Positions 24,635 through 36,373 of a stretch of 64,000 bases of DNA are shown piece after piece; position 1 is the first letter of the stretch; each line of letters starts with the position of its first letter. This DNA is from Neoscytalidium dimidiatum (Eukaryota > Ascomycota > Dothideomycetes > Botryosphaeriales > Botryosphaeriaceae), in NCBI GenBank assembly GCA_037367355.1, contig CM074698.1, positions 1,798,001-1,862,000 of the forward strand, given 5' to 3'. Under the pieces are notes generated by a model. It made no database searches and was not told where the DNA came from. It worked only from the letters and a program-made list of their open reading frames with translations. A program made the translations under genes and the position numbers.

Positions 24635-25153
24635 TCACTGCCCTTTCCGCCTCTTCCTCCCCGCGACCACAAAAGCCGACGACGACCTCCCCTGCCCCCA
24701 AAATCCCCCACCATCCCGCTCCCACACTCCTCCTCCTCCCCCTCCCCCCATCTCCCCACCAAACGCAAAATCGCCCTCGTACGCCCCACCAACCCCGAAC
24801 CCAACCTTCCGCTCCTCCACAAACTGGCGTGCTCCATCCCATTCCCCCCAGCCCTGCGGCTGCTGCTGCTGCTGCACGCTCCCGACGCCACCGCCGCCAT
24901 CCCCGCGCCCCCAAACCCCCTGCGCCTCACCGAGTCCCCCCGCAAACAACCACCCCTCCTCTTCCCCTGGCCCCTCACCCCTCACGCCGAATGACGGCTT
25001 CAACCCGTCTTCCTCTTCTTCCCGCTGCACCACCCGCTGCGATGCCGCCGCCGCCGCCGCCGCCGCCGCCGTACCCCCGCCGTACAGCGTCGGCCCGCCG
25101 AACGCTTCCTCCGCCCACCCGGGATCCCACGGGAGGACGTCGCCGTGGTGATT

Positions 25154-25187
<34 letters not shown>

Positions 25188-26156
25188 AACACGTGGTAGG
25201 CAGCGTGGTCGCTGGTGGTAAAGTGGGAGGAGGGGAGGAGGTACGTGGACGCGCCGTCGTGGCGGCGGAGGGAGACGTGCTGCGCGGGCGCTCCTGCTTG
25301 CGGCGGTGGCGGCTCGCGGAACTGCTGCCGGTCCGGGTCGGGTTTGGGGAAGGGCGGCACCTGCACGGTGCCGCGCGGGCCGGCGGCGTAGCGGATGTTG
25401 GAGGAGGAGGAGGTGGTGGTGGTGGTCCCGTGTTCGGGAGGCGGGCGTGCGTGGTGGATGGCGTGCGGTTGAGCGGTGGTGGCGGCGTTCGGATGGGGGG
25501 TTTGCGGGGTAGTAGTGGTGGTCGTGGTCGTCGGAGGGATGAAGTTGTAGGGGTAGGAGTCGAGGGCGAAAGGATGGGTGTCGAGATGGTTTGAGGGGGT
25601 GGCGTGGGGGTTGTGGTGATGCTGGTGGTGGGTTATGTGGCGTGGGCGGGTGTCTTCTCGCGCAGGCGCCTCTGCTTTCTGTGTTGAGGGCCGGGGATTT
25701 GGGTTGTAGGCCTGCTGGGTTGGCGTTTGAGAGTATCTGGAGGATTTTTTTTTTTTTTTAATTGAGAGTTCGAGTCTGATTTTGTAGAGAGCGTATCTAC
25801 CTTTGGCTTCGCTGTTGGATTTTGCGCAAGTTGATGGCCATCATTCTCCATGTCATGTTTTCCATACGACCTGCGTCTGGCAAACGTGTCTGCTTTCGGT
25901 AAAATTTCCACATGTCTACCCCTAGCGGATCTTCTTTTTGGTGCTCCTCGAGGTCTTTTTCTTCATCATTTTGGAATTCTGGGAAAACTGTGCCGTCGAG
26001 AACATCATCGCCGCCAGTATAACGGGAAGGCGATGCGTCAAGGCTGCTTCCAAGCGTGCTTGCTGGAGTCAGGGAGGGAATGTTCGTTGGAGAATCTGAT
26101 GTGTGAAAGGCTTCGTCGCGGTACGGAGTCTGTCCGACGTAGGTATTGGTCGGCAT
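24635..26156 (-). CDS. AreA/GATA-type N-terminal (DUF1752) domain protein without a GATA finger
   Basis: Two exons, 26156-25801 and 25736-24635, giving 485 residues. Residues 76-112 match the DUF1752/AreA-like motif (DPLGVDMWKFYRKQ, then RMENMTWRMMA), which in fungi sits at the N-terminus of nitrogen-regulating GATA factors and some other regulators. The remainder is low complexity: Thr runs, His-rich, Pro-rich, two poly-Gln runs, a nine-Ala run, and Gly/Glu-rich blocks. It ends with a basic GRKRRKG that could be a nuclear signal. No GATA zinc finger (CxNC...) is present. It may be a finger-less co-regulator, or the 3' part may be mis-modelled. The 64-nt intron has an A13 tract on the coding strand just before its acceptor. 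Confidence 0.7.
25140..25190 (-). repeat. CAG/CAA repeat coding poly-Gln
   Basis: A triplet run in the DUF1752 gene encodes about ten consecutive glutamines on the minus strand. A GCC/GGC-rich poly-Ala run lies close by near 25039-25070. Both are candidates for strain-to-strain length variation. Confidence 0.75.
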
Positions 26157-26970
26157 GATGAGAGCTGGTTTTTCTGATGATCTCCAACTTTCTGCGCCTT
26201 ATCACCGTTGAAACATGTATTCAGGCTGACGTGATTGTGGAATACAGGGATGACAGCAGATGAAGAAACCAGAAAAGGCGAGATGAATTTAACTGGCTAT
26301 TCAGTGTCTCCGAAAACCTCAAGATGGAGACTTGAAGACGTCTTGAGTCGACGGACAAGATTTAAGTGCATGCAACAAGTGAAGTGACATGGCGGTAGGA
26401 AGCGGCATGTGGGGTAGAGCCTAAATAAGGCGTGATGTTCGGTATGACTTGGCTTGAGTAACGCTAGTCGCCCGTGCAATTGCGTGGAGGGTTTCTATCG
26501 CGTAACTCTTTCGCTGGCGCCATTGAGCCACCCACGTGCGTGACGGGTCGCGCAGCTTCGCCGTCCGAGATCCCCCTCTCGCACACGATTCTAAGACAAC
26601 GGGATTCCATGATTTTGGGTCAGTGGAAGAGGAGTATGTGTTGATTTGATGGAATCGGAAGACAACTTATGCACGTCCAGCGAAACCCACTGCTGATGTG
26701 GATCCCTTGCAGGCTTCATGAATCGACGCGTGATCGCCTCCATCAAGGTAACGACAGCAAGCTGATCAAGAGCGCAGGGTGGACTAAAGCGAGAAAGCAG
26801 GAGTCATCTCCGACTGTCCTGACATTAGCACTTGCGGACTTGTGTCATTCTTGGTAGCATACCCCTGTATTGCATTCCAGCTTAGACCGACGTCGTCGCT
26901 ACTGAATAAATTCTTATTCACACTACAAACGCCGCACGCCATGCTTATAATACAAGCACCAAAGACTTAA
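26157..26970. other. Intergenic region
   Basis: Lies upstream of the DUF1752 gene and downstream of the MFS gene. No coding signal was seen. A small minus-strand frame at 26479-26297 is not supported. Confidence 0.5.
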
Positions 26971-28844
26971 TCAACCGTCAAAAGAACTCCAGGCCCGGAT
27001 CGCACGCCCATACCTCCAGAAGACCAACGGAGCAGGGATGCCAAGAACAACCGCCACCAATCCCAGGACACTTCCGCCGAGGCCATAGCCAAGCGAGTTG
27101 AAGAGGTACGGCACAAAAAGCGGGAAGCTGAAGGCGGCGAGCGAACGCAAGAAAGCCGATGCAGCGGAGGCAGACGCCGAATACTGGCCGTAGCAGTCGA
27201 CGATGTACGTTTGAATGCACTGGTACGAAATCATGCTACCACATGAAAAAAGCGCCGCGCCAATCTGGACTCGGACCTCCGTTAGCCTTCCGTTCGGAGT
27301 CGGAAATCCCGGTATTTGTAGGTGGAACTCACATTCGGCGCTATCCAGTGAAATTTCGCCTCGGCGGCCCAGGCGTACAGGAACAGACCGCAGGGGCTGA
27401 GCACCGACGCGGGAATCATGAGCGGGATGCGGAATTCTGGAGGTCCAGTCTTGTCTTCCGGGCAGCCGTAGCGGTGCATGAGACGTTTGTAGATGGCATC
27501 CATCAAGGGTCCGCAGAGCTGCGCGCCTGTGAGCGATCCGATTGCCAAGGAAATGTAGTTCAAACTGGCTACTCCTTTCGGCATGCCGTATCGGCCTTCC
27601 CAGAGGGTGGGAAAGCTGGAGATGAGGAGATACAGGAGACCGTAGTTGTAAGCTTGGTAGAGAGCTAAAAGCTGGATGATGGGTTGTGTGCCCAGAAGGC
27701 GCCAGGGCCGGGTAAGGGAAATATGCAGGAGCTTCGGAAGTGTGCGCTCATCGCGCTCCCACTGTGTGCGCAATTTTGGGTTTCCCGTTTTTGCGCGTAG
27801 TTTGCGAGCTTTGAGGAGTAGGATGCGAGGAGCGTATGTCTCGCGCAAGAAGAAGAGGCCGACGAGTTGGATGAATACGTTCAGTAGCGTGATGGACCAG
27901 AAAGACCATCTCCACGTGGTGTACTGAGAAATGAATCCGCCAGCTGGCTCATGTGAGTTGCATATTAGGCTTTGATTCAGTCTGAGGGGCTTACCAATGG
28001 GACCCAACGCTGGCCCGAGTACAGGCGCCAGCTGGTAAATGCTTGATCCTCGTCCACGTTCGGAAGGCTGCCAACAGTCGGAGAGCACACCAGCACCCAT
28101 CTTTCGCAGTTCAGTACCCAAATATCGAAGAGCCTTGCACAAGAGCACTTACACCGAGCATTGCGCTTCCACCGAACCCTGAGATGAAACGGAAAGTTGT
28201 GATTTGAGCTCTGGATTGGGCAAACCCACATGCAGTATTGAAGACGACGAACACAGCATTGCCAAAACGGATGATTCGAGAACGGCCCCACAGCTCCGAG
28301 CAAGGAGATAGAACAAAAGCTCCGAAAGAGTAAGCCAAAAGAAAGATGGAAAGAACGAGCTGAAGCTGGATGCCGTGGGGTATGTGTAGATCTCTTCCAA
28401 TGTGGTCCAACGCGGGAGCGGATGTTGAGGATGATAGAGGCGATATAAACGCGAATGCAGAGATGATGATGGTCACCTGCTCGTGGTAAGTCTTATTGTC
28501 ATGGAATAATCGTGGTTGAACCTACGGCCCACTTGCGGGGTTTGCTCCAGTTTCTCGGGTTTTCGGGGTCGTCGGGGCCGTCCCAGGTGACCTGTTAGAA
28601 AGTCAGCACCATGCCTATCGCTGCACCGTGAAGGTAGAGGTACTAAGGAAGCTCCACGTACCAAGTCTGCATCCACTTTCTCCTCCGACTCTGACTCAGA
28701 GCTACTGTTTGAAATGTTGCCAGATTCCTCATCGCTCCTTTTGAACTCCTGGGGGCAGCTCGCCTGGGAGGTTACGTCTGTTTTGGATGAGGCTTGCGAC
28801 TCAGAGAATAAAGCAGAACTAGAAGGAGAATTCACGCTGGACAT
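26971..28844 (-). CDS. MFS drug:H+ antiporter (DHA1-like)
   Basis: Six exons on the minus strand: 28844-28662, 28591-28526, 28476-28153, 28100-27995, 27943-27333 and 27264-26971, giving 527 residues. A Ser/Glu-rich cytosolic N-terminus (about 80 residues) is followed by the WDGPDDPENPRNW block that precedes span 1 in fungal DHA1 multidrug and polyamine transporters. Twelve hydrophobic spans follow, with motif A variant SELWGRSRI between spans 2 and 3 and the antiporter motif C (GPALGPIAGGFI) in span 5. A central cytosolic loop is rich in Lys/Arg. It is expected to export small toxic molecules or metabolites across the plasma membrane in exchange for protons. The substrate cannot be told. No biosynthetic genes stand next to it, although the neighbouring DUF1752 regulator could be related in function. 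Confidence 0.9.
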
Positions 28845-31115
28845 GATGAAGTGAATGACGAAAAGAACGACGATGAAAAGCGGCAGAAGATTTCCGAAGG
28901 AGAGACTGCTCGGAAAGTAAACTGCGGGATAAATCCATGTAGCAGCTCAGAGCTTTATGTATGGACTTTCTCAAAGGTGTAGCGTGAAGTGCTCTGGTCT
29001 GTTTTGCGGTGTCCTCCGAGAGACTCCAAAATGGTGGCTTCGGTGTCTCCCGTAATGGAACAAGAGGTGGCTTGTCTGGTCTCATGGATTCAAGCTGAGA
29101 TACGTCAAAGCGCAGGTTAAGCTCGGAAAAACGTCAACGTGCATGGCCCGTTACCTGCTGGGGGTGCAGGCATAGCGTTGCTCCTCATGTGATGGATGGG
29201 GCAGGGGTTAATTTGTAATCGTACGTTTCTGAGATACACAGCAAGTGCGAACACCCAGAGTTTTGATTTTAAAGCTACAGTGAATCACTCGAAAAGTACA
29301 ATGGGCGTAAGAAGTAGGCGCCGGCGAAAAAAAAAAAAAGAGAGAAGAGATGGGCCCGTGCTCACGTCAGAGAGAGGACTGAGACGTGGGCCGTGAGGCG
29401 GGGCGCGTGTGGCCGCCAGCAGAGCCATTTTCCGCTTCAATGGTTATTAACGCCGGGATTGAGTGATCTAACGGGGATGCCGTGATCGGTCCGAGCTTAA
29501 TGGTTGAGCTGGATCACAGAACAAGCTGCCGGCCCGGACCGTGACCCATTCAGGTTTTGCGATGGCTCGGAATGAAGCCCCCGAAGTCACATGTGCGGGG
29601 CTAAGGTGAGTTGGCAAGCCAGTCCTTCCCGTGGTTGAGGTTCGATGTATGCGATGTGAGCACCAGTGGTGTTCTGCACGCTTTCCTCTTCAAGGTACTA
29701 GGAGCTGAAAAAATCGGGCTCCACACGGCGGCAAACTGACCGCCTGGGCAACTGAGCACGCGACAGGATTCTGCACGGATGAAAAGCTGTGGGAATTGGT
29801 GAAGAGACCTAGCCACAATTACTAATTGAGACCAAATTGCGGCTGAGCACGGAGGGAGGCGCCGCCAGTGGCTGACCCCTGACAGGAAAAGCAAACCCCA
29901 CTTTGTTTGCGGACCTGGGAATGCCTCCTTTCGACGTCCGCTAGGAACTGATTGGTCGTCGGTTTCTCCCGTTGAAGTTGTTGAGCTTGGCTTCAGGAAC
30001 ATCTGTGGTCTGGAAGCTTTGAGTTAAGCAACGCGCAAGTGCGGGGGAATTCGCTTAGAAAGGAAACTAAGCAGCATCGGGAACTAGTCTAAACAAAAAG
30101 CAAGCTGTGAGATCTTTGCCCTTCAGGCGGCTCCCTCTTTGTCCATTGTTCCAAAAGATTGCCAGCACGCCATCTTACAAAGTCGACTGGAGGCTGCTCA
30201 CAGGAGGCTTTTAAACCAGGGCTGTCCGCGGCCTATCGGCCTCTGTTCGCCCATTACTCGTAAACATGTAACGCATGTCCTCAACATCATCAATACTAAT
30301 TTGCTCTGCCGCCGCATCAGCAGCTACGCTGTGCCGCTTAAGAGTACTACCGATAGCGGGGAGAGCGTGACTTGAGCGGCCTTCTGAGTTGATACACAAT
30401 AATAGTCCTGCGAAGATGACGCATTAGAATTGTCTGTCGATTGCGGCCGACAAAGCTGACATATCTATTGCAATCCGCATCTTTTTCTTTAGCCGGGGTA
30501 GCCTCAACGAGCTTTAGATATACCTACATCAAGTCGTCTGGGTGCACCTGTGAACGCGTATTCGTCCCCGCATGTAGGTGGAATGCCATACCACGTGTCT
30601 GGATGCCAAATCAAAATCGGAACACTGGTGATCAATTTAATTATCTGCGGGGGATTGAGCTTAAACCGCGCAATGACGACATGCTTATCAGGGATCAGCT
30701 GCAGGGAAGATCCGACGCCGCGGTATGTAATCCAGGCTCGAAACTCAGAGGTATCAAACCCTACCGTCGGAAATAGAATCTGCAGTGTCTGTTTACTGTG
30801 CAGCACCGGTCATTGTGCTGCTTCATTCTTTGGGCCGCGGATTATTTCCACCAACAGTCCGAGGCAGCTACACAGGCAGCAGCTCGCTGCCAGGCTGCAT
30901 CAAAGACGCCACACATGTACATACATACAAGATTCAAGCGGATCCGGGGCCTTTTCTGACGAGTAGAAGAGCAGCTGCCGAATCATCCTTCGCCGAGGAT
31001 CAACTCACATCAGGCGCCTCGCCGGGTACGCTCCCGACGCCAACAAGTTCGGCCGGATCGGATGCCTGTCCATCCCCAGCAACCGTCGGATCGACGGCAC
31101 ACCACACCACCAACA
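28845..31115. other. Long intergenic region, no confident gene
   Basis: About 2.3 kb. A 13-A run lies near 29326-29338. A minus-strand frame of 100 codons at 30806-30504 has protein-like composition (blocks HVVIARFKL and WHPDTWYGIPPT) but no recognised family and no supporting exons. The last 200 bases are GC-rich and form the promoter of the phosphoesterase gene. Confidence 0.45.
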
Positions 31116-31809
31116 ATGCCTCCCGCAGAAACAGTGCCAACCCGCATCCTCATCATCTCCGACACCCACACCGCGCCGCTCATCCCTCCGGCCCCGCCCA
31201 CCACCAGCCCGGACATCGACGATGATGAGGACCCGGAATACGACCAACCTTTCCGCGCGCCCCTCCCCTCCGCGGACGTGCTGCTGCACTGCGGCGACAT
31301 CACCATGATGGGCCACTTGGACGAATACGCGCGCGCGCTCGACATGCTCGGCCAGATCGACGCCCCGCTCAAGCTCGTCATCGCCGGCAACCACGACCTG
31401 AGCCTGGACGCCGACTTCTACCTCCGGAAGAGCCGCGGAGAAGCCCGGTGGACGAACGGCCAGCGCATGCACCTGAAAGACTACGACCCGGACCTGCCGC
31501 GCAAGGCCCGCGAGATGTGGACGGGCGAGCCCGCGCGCGCGCGCGGCGTGACTTACCTGGAGGAAGGCGTGCACGACTTCGTGTTGCAGAACGGAGCGAG
31601 GCTGAGGGTAAGTTGGGACAAAAACACCCCCAGTGCACGTGATCTCAGCATACCAACTCCCCGCGCAACCAGGTCTACGCCTCGCCCTGGCAGCCCGAGT
31701 TCTGGCAGTGGGCCTTCAACTACGACCACCGCGAGGACCGCTGGAACCCGCCGCACCTGGCGGCCAAGGACGCCGCCCGCCCCACCTCCGCATCCACCCC
31801 GCTGCCCGA

Positions 31810-31844
<35 letters not shown>

Positions 31845-32019
31845 CGCCCCCCATCGACGTCGTCATGACCCACGGCCCGCCCAAGGGCATCCTCGACGCC
31901 ACCGCGCATGGCCCCGTCGGCTGCCCGCACCTGCTGCGCGCCGTCGCCCGCGTCCGCCCGCGCCTGCACGCCTGGGGCCACATCCACGAGGCGTGGGGCG
32001 TGGAGCGCGTGGCGTGGGC

Positions 32020-32050
<31 letters not shown>

Positions 32051-32305
32051 AGCGCGTCGACCGACCGGCCGTGGGCGCTCACGCGCAGGGCGGACTTCGT
32101 CGGGAGTGCGGAGAGGCTGGTGTTCGAGGCGGCGGACGTGGCGCGCAGGCATGGCGCGTTCGTGGACGCGAGCAGCGCCGGGGCCGCGCCGTTGCGGGCC
32201 GGCCGGGAGACGCTGATGGTTAATGCGAGCATCATGGATCTCCATTACCATCCGACCAATGCGCCGGTGGTGGTGGATCTGGATCTGGTGAAGGCGGATG
32301 GCTGA
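31116..32305 (+). CDS. Calcineurin-like metallophosphoesterase
   Basis: Two exons, 31116-31607 and 31673-32305, giving 374 residues. The five metal-binding blocks of the superfamily are in order: IISDTH (residue ~12), LHCGDI (~55), AGNHD (~88), VMTHGPP (~248) and WGHIHEAWG (~285). It should hydrolyse phosphomonoesters or diesters using two metal ions. The layout resembles fungal cytosolic proteins annotated as Ser/Thr phosphatase-like or MPPED-type, and the natural substrate is unknown. Two homopolymer inserts, about eleven Thr (from ACG triplets near 31810) before the HGPP block and nine Gln (near 32023) after the last metal block, lie in surface loops. The start is the first ATG giving the DTH block near the N-terminus; an in-frame upstream ATG at 31062 adds 18 residues. 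Confidence 0.88.
31808..31845 (+). repeat. ACG triplet repeat coding poly-Thr
   Basis: About twelve ACG triplets in a row inside the phosphoesterase gene. Confidence 0.85.
32023..32050 (+). repeat. CAG triplet repeat coding poly-Gln
   Basis: Nine CAG triplets in a row inside the phosphoesterase gene, after the GHIHEAWG block. Confidence 0.85.
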
Positions 32306-32828
32306 GGTGAGGTTTTGGGGTGGGGAGGGGAGGATTATTGTTGGGGATGTGCAGATCTTTGAATTGCTGGAGGAAGGTGCGGAGTCTCTTCTATCTTAAT
32401 AGATGCGTTTAGGAAAGATAGCTTGGTAGAATGTCAGGCGGACGAATTGTGGGATCAGGACTGAGCACAGGACAGCCGATGATGAGTATTCGGGCCGGCC
32501 TAGGCGCAGCGATAATACACCATTATTTACGCTATTATGGCTTCTGATCAGCCGACAACAGGTTGAGTGACGAATGAAGACATTAATTACAACATTATTG
32601 ATGTAAATCTGGGGGCGTGCATTTACAGCATTCAGTCGTGGTCTGCGATGACCTTTTGAGTTTGGCGGACGTACGCCTCCTCACGAGTAAATCGTCCGTA
32701 ATAGTTTACCTCTTTCGAAGCCCCATAGGCACTCATGGACTACGTATCATTTAAATATAGTCTACCTCGAGCCACCTTCCAAGCGACATAATCCCAGCCT
32801 CCATTCTCTTTACGATACCAGTTCAGCC
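32306..32828. other. Intergenic region
   Basis: No coding signal was seen. The right half is AT-richer and probably holds the promoter of the next gene. Confidence 0.5.
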
Positions 32829-33645
32829 ATGTCTCGGTCCACGAAGCCAAGTTCTCTACAGAAGAATTGCCGGAGACTTGCAACCATACTCAAGCAAAAG
32901 CTCCGCAGAGCCTACAACCGTGAGAACCACTTCTCGAACTACCCTACCCAGTCTAATTGCTAATGTAGGGGTTTCGCGGCGAAGGCAACCCAACGGGAAC
33001 TTACCACTTGCTTGCCGATGCCAGCCCGAAATGCGGCTTTGCTTTCGAGAACGACCCACTTCCATTGTACAAGCGAGCAAGAAATTGAGCCAAGCCTTGG
33101 AAGTCCCAAGCGGAGCGTTGCGGAAAGAGGATATGCTCGGGCCGCCGTTGATAGACATGCGCCAGTTCATTGACAGCCGAGCGTTTGGTGCGGAGGACAC
33201 GTGTGGCGAAGTGCAAAACCAACTCTGCTGCCCGCCAGTGTACGTCAGGCTGGGCGCTCGCAACAGAATTACGTTCCAAGCACATCTCTCTGAGTACTTG
33301 CGGCTCCGCATGGGTAATTAATGGCGTGCTGTTCTCTACATTAAGCGTTAGTTGACGTGTCTGTCCGCAGGTTGGCCGACTGTAGGAAAACACGACACGC
33401 GAGCGCCACGAACGCTCGGCAACCCGGCAGCATCCAATATGCTCCCACTTCCGCAACGGATTTTCAGGTCCTGCGATTGGAGAAACCACAGAATGTATGG
33501 TGAATGGAGAATGAAACATCGGCAGTACTCCCAGTTACAGCCAATCCCCGAGCAGACAGAGGTTCTGACGTACGCATATGAATCGGCTGGCGGAGTCGAA
33601 ACATGTACTCTACCATTTGATAGCATTGTCGAGCTCGCCTATTAA
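32829..33645 (+). CDS. Putative three-exon gene of unknown function
   Basis: I do not recognise this protein. Three blocks in different frames join through two standard GT-AG introns: exons 32829-32919, 32969-33313 and 33371-33645. Introns are 49 and 57 nt, and the first contains GCTAATG near its acceptor. The result is an uninterrupted 236-residue protein. It begins with a Lys/Arg-rich helix (LATILKQKLRRAYN) and has a middle part with several cysteines (ACRCQPEMRLC, NQLCCPPVY). It ends with a Tyr-rich tail. There is no signal peptide or membrane span. The phase match over two introns is the main support. Minus-strand frames over the same stretch are an alternative. Confidence 0.45.
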
Positions 33646-34055
33646 TTTACAAGTTGAAATGTGGGCATAAGTCAGCCATCTGTGATCTCCTCGTGTTGTA
33701 GGGAAAATTAGAGCTGGCCTGTTTTTTTTTTTAAAAAAAAAAAAAAGCGCACGGCCCAGATAAGATGTTCTGTTTTCGTCCGAAAATTACGCCCCATGGT
33801 AGGGCGATGCGGATACACAGCCCACAAATTCTCGGCAAAGCTGACTCGACGTGGCCTCCGATTATCTTGAGTGGTATCCGAACGATGCACGAATCTTGGC
33901 GAGTTGTGGCCGTCGAGGGGTAAAGGCATGGCGTAGCCGACCTGCTCGCGAATGACGCGGCATTCCTTCTGGACCTTTCTCCAGGTATAAGGCTCGAATA
34001 AGTGTAAATTGCTGGGCGTGTCCCACAACCTTTTCAACGAAATGTGTAGCCGGAA
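33646..34055. other. Intergenic region with T/A palindrome
   Basis: Contains a run of 11 T followed directly by 14 A (33722-33746), a perfect self-complementary tract. Otherwise nothing was seen. Confidence 0.6.
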
Positions 34056-35524
34056 ATGGCCATCTCTAGCCCGCTGCACGCTCTTTCGACTTCTTCGTTT
34101 GTTTGCGGCGTTGCTTTGAGTCGCGGACTCCTCACGGCCACTCTTCTTTTAGCCAGATGCGCCACTTCCGAAAACCTACCATGGCACGGGTAAGCAAGAT
34201 TTGCGCTAGTTGTTTGCAGGTAAAGAGCTAATCACGACCCCAGAGTCAACCTCCCAGGTATGGATTTTGGCTCCCTTTCGGACGGAAGTGGCGGAATAAA
34301 AGATGGAGCAAAACCGCAGTACCCGCCGATGACAGATGTCGACGCCTGGCTGGATCTGAATGCAACACTGTTTCGATTTCCCGTACTGTGGAACTACATC
34401 CAGCCCAAGTCCTTTCCCACCAACGAAACGAGCGAAGCTGTTCTTGCGCATTTGGATAAGCTGATTGCCCGGGTAACGAACGATCAAACGGCGTATGCTG
34501 TCATTGATATTGTAAGCGCAAGTTGCGATTTCTTCCCGCTTTCATGTAAGAAGTTGAGTTGCTAATATTTACACTTCAGCACAACTATGCCAGATACGAT
34601 GGTGTCATCATCGGTCAGAGTGACGAGCGACCATTCAACGAAGACTTCGGCAACCTGTGGAGGATACTAGCGGAGCGGTACAGTAGCAACTCTCTCGTGG
34701 TATGTTTTCAGGCATTCTTATTGGAAAAGAGCCCATCTAAACATGAGAACAGATGTATGGCTTGATGAACGAGCGTAAGTTCGACTTGGCTACCTTTCGT
34801 GATGCTTGTGCTGAACTTGGATCACAGCGCATAACCTCAACACGGAGAAGTGGGCTGGTACTGTCAAACATGCAATTGATCAAATACGTACAGTCTCCAA
34901 AGACCAGTATATCTTGGTCCCAGGTACCGCTTATCAGGCAGTGAATACCTGGATGAAACAATCCCACAAGTATCTCTCGGATATCATTGACTCAGAAGAC
35001 AAGATACTCGTTGATGTGCATCAGGTATTTCTGTGCACTAAATAAAACCTTTCAGTATGACCAGGCTGATTTTGAGGCAGTATTTCGATGAGAAAGGCGG
35101 TCTCAGCGGCGACTGCGAAAACTTCTCCCCCATATACTCCAAGTTCTTCAAAGGCTTCACCTCTGCATTGAAGAAGCTCAAGGTCAAGGCCATCATGACT
35201 GAATTTGGCGGGCACAATACCACAAGCTGCATGAATGCATTGAACGACATGATCTCATTCATGGAAGACAATGAGGGCGAATGGTTTGGTTGGACGGTAT
35301 GGGGCCCGAGGCTGAAGAACTCGATCCTTTACTTGGATCCAAAGCGAGCAAACACGTCCGACACTGGAATTGTTATTGAGAGAGATGTGGTACTGGAACA
35401 CATGGTAGATGGTCAGCCTATACCAGGCGCATACAAGAGAGGAATTGGAAACAAATCTGAGGGCTTGTCGATGTTGTTTGTAATCTTAGCGCTGCTTATT
35501 GCACTCTTCATTACTTTAATGTAG
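34056..35524 (+). CDS. GH5-family glycoside hydrolase (cellulase/glucanase type), probably membrane- or GPI-anchored
   Basis: Six exons: 34056-34189, 34244-34511, 34580-34699, 34753-34774, 34828-35024 and 35081-35524, giving 394 residues. A hydrophobic leader ends near residue 36. The GH5 barrel starts with GVNLPGMDFG. It has a strand RFPVLWNYI, the acid/base Glu in YGLMNEPHN, VDVHQYFD, and the nucleophile Glu in IMTEFGGHN. Cleavage of beta-1,4- or beta-1,3-glucan chains with retention of configuration is the expected reaction; the subfamily is not resolved. The C-terminus has a short polar stretch then a strongly hydrophobic end (MLFVILALLIALF), as in GPI-anchor signals or a tail anchor, so the enzyme probably stays at the cell surface. 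The acid/base motif is split: Asn-Glu lie at the end of the 22-nt exon 4. The next gene is also a wall-polysaccharide enzyme on the same strand. Confidence 0.85.
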
Positions 35525-36373
35525 TACATAACGTGAGATTTTGAGGAGTTCCCTCATTATCGGGAGTAACTATATCTTTGTTACAACTCACGATCAATTC
35601 TGCCGCTAATTCGTTCCAGATCCTGCAGTTTCGGGTGCAGGCGTAAGACGAGACTGCAGCGTCGCTGATCAATGCTGATATTGAATCATCTCATCTTGCA
35701 AGATCTGAGATCGCCACTGTTTCTGCAAGCCTATCAGCTGATTCTGCGATGACGGGGCGGCGTGGGTGGAGGTGGCTGGGGCTTTGCGGGCGCTAATCCT
35801 GATGTTGTTCGACATCGCCCTACGAGGGCGATCAGGCACTGTAGCAACAACAACGCGTCAGCGGTCCACAGCCTAGCTCGGCTTCACGAAGCTACTAGAG
35901 AGAGCCGATGAGGTGGTTGGAAAAGAGGCGAGCTTAATAGAGCGGAGCGAAGACTTTCGATGCTGTAGGAACCAAGGACCGATCGTTCTGCCGGCTCGTT
36001 TGTTATTAACCTATTTCAGTATGATGACTTGCGCATCGCCATTCTAAGATAACCACAATTGAATGATCCAGCTGAGTATTGCTACTGTTGCCCTGGAAAT
36101 TGGAGCTATCAAGCTTCTCGATGTGGCTGTTTGCAATCTTGTGGTTAGAGCATGTAAATTTTCGTTACTTGCGCCACATCCGCCATGTTCCTCATTCTAT
36201 CGTCAGCCTAGAGTAAGCAAAATGTAGCCCTTTATTCCAGCCTCCGACAACCACCTGTTTTCTATTATGATTCTCTGAAGTCTACTTAAGCATGCTTACA
36301 CTCTGCGGTTTCTCTGCAATGCTGAGCAATCGCTCAACTTGGTCGCAACTTGAACGGCCAAATTGCAACGAAT
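35525..36373. other. Intergenic region between the GH5 and GH18-GH81 genes
   Basis: About 850 bases with no coding frame of note. It presumably holds the terminator of the GH5 gene and the promoter of the chitinase-glucanase gene. Confidence 0.55.

Noticed and set aside
31553..32251. 232-codon minus-strand frame
   Set aside because: Antisense to the metallophosphoesterase, with homopolymers created by its triplet repeats.
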